Source: Paramecium octaurelia (lineage: Eukaryota > Ciliophora > Oligohymenophorea > Peniculida > Parameciidae). From it: a stretch of 64,000 bases of DNA. The position numbers were made by a program, and so were the translations under genes. The notes beneath the pieces are model-generated. The model did not search any database. It saw only the letters and a program-made list of their open reading frames with translations, and had not been told where the DNA came from. Below are positions 61,001 through 64,000 of this stretch, in pieces. The DNA is taken from assembly GCA_905182995.1 (NCBI GenBank), contig CAJJDP010000123.1:186001-250000 (forward strand). Direction: 5' to 3'. Within the stretch, counting starts at the first letter, position 1. Every line of letters starts with the position of its first letter.

Positions 61001-63792
61001 ATTCAATTCCTATAATTTAATTCACATCCACTAGTAGAGACAGTTCAATTTGCTAATCGTTTTCATTAACATTTGTATTGGTCATGCTTATCACATTTCC
61101 ATATTGATCACAATTCTAATTCAAATTTGATTATTGTCTATGTAATCTATACTCTTTTTAGTTAATATAGTATAATATTGCCTAAAAGCAATTGAATGCA
61201 CTTTCAGTGAGATGAGAATCCGAATTCAACAATCGACTGTAAAATGTATCTAATTAAGTTTGACTGAATTTCTCATCCTTCTCTACCAAATCTCTTAGCC
61301 AATTGCTGGCCATATCGCACTCCTATTTACAAATAGGTCTCAAAATCAACTCATTCCAAATCAGATCCAAAAACTATTGATCGATGATATCAGTAGCAGT
61401 GCCATTAATTTTAATTAAAGTCTTAATCAATAAAATTCTTTCTTATAATTTATTCATATATCTTGCTGTTTCTTATAGGTTCTCTGCATTAATGCCTCTA
61501 TTTGAAATACGTAGATTCTCTATGTTTTATCTTAATATTTGATGTATATTGGATTGTTGGATAAGTTCCTTCACAAATTCATCCTAGGTGATCTCTTCTA
61601 CTTTGCTTTCAGTGTTAGTAGATTATTCAATTTCTTCTTTAATTTTCTATGTAAGCATAAGATTGGGATTGTTCTACACAAAAGGGTAAGTCATAACCTA
61701 AGCGGGCTATGATTCTACATTATTAGCTGGTTGTTGTGGTTATTGTTATGGCTATTGTTTTGATGGAAATGAACATATTAAATGAGATAATGTTTTAATT
61801 GATGAACTCTCTACTTTCATTTATTATATATTTGACATCAACTTCTGAACCATTTAAACTTTAATCTCTTTAATCTCTAGATTTTTGATCAAATCACAAA
61901 GGTATGACCTTGATTTATCCTCTAATGTCTGCTTTTATGCTGAACCTGCGTATTCAATTATTCTCCACAAAGTATCAATTGACATAATTATCAATTCTTA
62001 ATTTTTAATTTAATATCTATTCATCTCAAATAATAATTAAACATGCTCAATCAATATTTAATCCTCTTTCAACTATTTGATTTATTCCATAAAGAAAATC
62101 ACATGATAATCTCGCATAGCAAAAGCAATTTCATTTATCAATTTAAAAATGATGGGTCGCAATTCATTATCGTTCTACTACATCAAATCCCAGATCAAAG
62201 ACATATGCTTGGCTGTAAATGCATTATCAATGTTCAAATAAATTCTAATCAATTCTTTGGTTCTCTCCAATAGTTACAGATGTGTGTTGTGATGAAGCAA
62301 CGTTTCCATGATATTCTCAGAATCAATCCATTATAATACAGTTTATGGGCACTTATCTAGACTAGCCTACTTCAACATATCAGTCAATAACTTTAATCCC
62401 ATGATCTTCTTATCCAAGAAATTACAATTGAAACAAACCTACACAAATTCCAAACTCAACTTTTAAAGCCATTCTCTCCTTTATTCCTCATTCATAATTC
62501 TATCCAAGAGTACTTTAAAGGCTTGTATAATCAAATTCATCTTTTCTCTTCCCATGTTTCTCAAGGTTTGCTCATCAGAATGAAGCAGAGTTTATCTCAA
62601 TCCCTATAATTTTGGAACGTACTCCTAACAGAACGATCTGAACAATTAAGCATGAATGTTGCCAATAGCAGACATGTAATTGGCCAGAATGTCCACTGAT
62701 TAGATGTTGAGTATCTTTTCAAATCCTCCCAAATATCCAAAATGATTGATGAATTGAACCAAAAGGAAACTCTTTGATTGCTTAGGTCTCAAGATGGCAT
62801 GGAACTTCTCTTCCTGATAGTCCTATTCATATAGGATATCGTAACTATCGTCAATGTATTATTCAATTGAATTGAATTTCCTTACAATGTGATCACCAGA
62901 AAGTGCCAATCGAGGATGACATGCAGTTATTTATTCATCATGATATTTGTTATAACCAATGTATCTCATCTGAGTTCCATCGTCCATGAAATTTCCATCT
63001 TCCGTGTAAAAACGAAATGCCACATTGTATTTAAGAATTTGCTCGATATCCTGATCCTCTATGCGTTCTTAGATGGTGCTCAACACCCATTTATCTGATT
63101 GAGTTGCCAGGATCACCTAGCCTACTTAAAGATTGAACATGTGATCTAATCTTTGAGATCGAGTTCTATATGGCATGAGATTGCCACTTCTTATATTGTA
63201 AATATGTTTGACCGATTGCTCGTTTAAATATCTAACCTTTATGCTATCCTCAGTGCGTTCTTCGACGACTCCTCTCGACCAATTCAATCTGGCAGTGCTA
63301 CGACAGTGCCGCAGACAATCTACGTAAGCGCCTTCTTAAAGTTGATCGATGAATTACTTGTATTGAGGATTGAGAGAGTAAGAATATTTAATGAACTAAC
63401 TTTATTCAATTGATTACTTGATCATGCCATTCAGTACGATGTGCATTATGCTCATATATCATACGAGACGGATCCATTATGGTCCTAAACATTTGGCTTA
63501 CCTTCTCATCCTAGAGATTATTGGAAATGTATTTCAACACACACTTTATGAATTACTCTATATTGAAAAGCACTCTATCAGGATAAGCTTTATGATTGAT
63601 GACGAAATTCACACATATATTTACTAACTCTGGCAAATATTGTCGACCATCTGCTGTGACAGTCTCCTCCATATACTACTCTACTCGTTATAATGCTTGC
63701 AGAATAGGTTCATATTGCTATTCACTCTTGGCTGTCTTTAACTTATCCACTTAAGGCACCAATTATTTCATTGCCTGTATTTCTTCACTCAT
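55095..63792 (-). CDS. Giant ubiquitin-specific protease (USP9X/USP24-like)
   Basis: The spliced product is 2857 aa, an exact frame after five introns (63396-63417, 59383-59409, 55619-55644, 55437-55462 and 55249-55271). A long helical N-terminal region of about 1000 residues is followed by a ubiquitin-like segment (IKVYSRMTMFELRRVIAKEL, about 1010-1075). The USP catalytic core has the Cys box GIRNLGCICYMNAMMQQF (Cys about 1655), QQDAQEFLNQFFDRLD, zinc-type CSGCKNMRE and YYCEQCKQKND pairs, and the His box GTALYGHYYSLI (about 1918). After ~750 further residues come a Pro-rich linker, a beta-rich module and a final C-x2-C-x10-C-x2-C knuckle (CPVCTYLQSN to CEMC). It should remove ubiquitin from proteins. 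Confidence 0.9.
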
Positions 63793-63874
63793 TTATATTT
63801 ATATTTATATTACATCTTAAATTTTACAAATGAAGTTTATATAGTATATTAAATAACTCAATACAATCATCAAC

Positions 63875-64000
63875 TCAGCCATCTTCATTTAGATCAATCA
63901 AGAATTTACACTTCCCTTCCTAATTCTTGCATAATATTTCTTTAATAATCTATTAACCCCTACGTCTATTAAAATATTTTTAAATTTCAATACTCTCCAT
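63875..64000 (-). CDS. 3' end of a gene cut by the window edge
   Basis: This minus-strand frame is open from the right edge to TGA at 63875-63877. It gives about 41 residues (FNRRRGQQIIKEILCK, then KFLIDLNEDG). A CAT lies exactly at the window edge, so it might be the start, but more likely the gene continues to the right. It ends 82 bp upstream of the deubiquitinase start. Not identified. Confidence 0.4.

Noticed and set aside
1..64000. CRISPR arrays, insertion sequences, bacterial operons, viral genes
   Set aside because: There are no spaced direct repeats, terminal inverted repeats, transposase motifs or Shine-Dalgarno context. Introns, code reassignment and gene content are eukaryotic.
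1..64000. tRNA or rRNA genes
   Set aside because: I looked for the GGTTCRANYCC box and paired acceptor arms in the gaps and found no convincing case; a covariance search would be decisive.

Overview
The window looks like macronuclear DNA of a ciliate, most likely a Paramecium of the P. tetraurelia type. It is AT-rich. TAA and TAG occur hundreds of times inside conserved proteins where glutamine fits, and TGA is the only stop. Genes are cut by tiny introns, mostly 20-29 nt, usually starting GTA and ending TAG. Intergenic gaps are often 6-30 bp. Standard-code ORFs in this window are only fragments, so I translated with TAA/TAG = Gln and spliced introns by hand. For almost every gene called with confidence, the spliced length is an exact multiple of three.

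Layout. 0-10 kb: a small GTPase, a coiled-coil gene, a large RhoGEF-PH-PX-FERM gene on the minus strand, and a CNBD-type K+ channel. 10-17 kb: a short RIB43A protein, two coiled-coil genes disturbed by an assembly duplication, a PROPPIN autophagy protein, a SANT protein and a cysteine-rich secreted protein. 18-27 kb: a MORN-repeat protein, a zinc-finger protein, an AGC kinase, small unknowns and two loci I could not resolve. 27-32 kb: a four-domain voltage-gated cation channel. 32-43 kb: ribosomal proteins uL13 and uS5, a SECIS-binding-protein-like L7Ae protein, a CFAP97/hemingway protein, AP-4 epsilon and a second AGC kinase. 43-55 kb: a Pumilio protein, a METTL13-like methyltransferase, a PIH1 protein, a centrin, a pepsin-like protease, a SANT-like protein and a second assembly duplication. 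55-63.8 kb: a giant USP9X/USP24-like deubiquitinase. The right edge cuts another gene.

There is no operon logic. Many genes do share a ciliary or cortical theme: Ca2+/cation channel, K+ channel, RIB43A, CFAP97, centrin, PIH1 and MORN.

The most useful points are these. Two single-N positions (12726 and 52843) are each flanked by direct repeats of about 1.4 kb that look identical, almost certainly unmerged contig overlaps. The RhoGEF has an unusual domain order. The cation channel appears to have a Thr in the domain I selectivity position. An SBP2-like gene implies that TGA, the only stop, also encodes selenocysteine in this cell.
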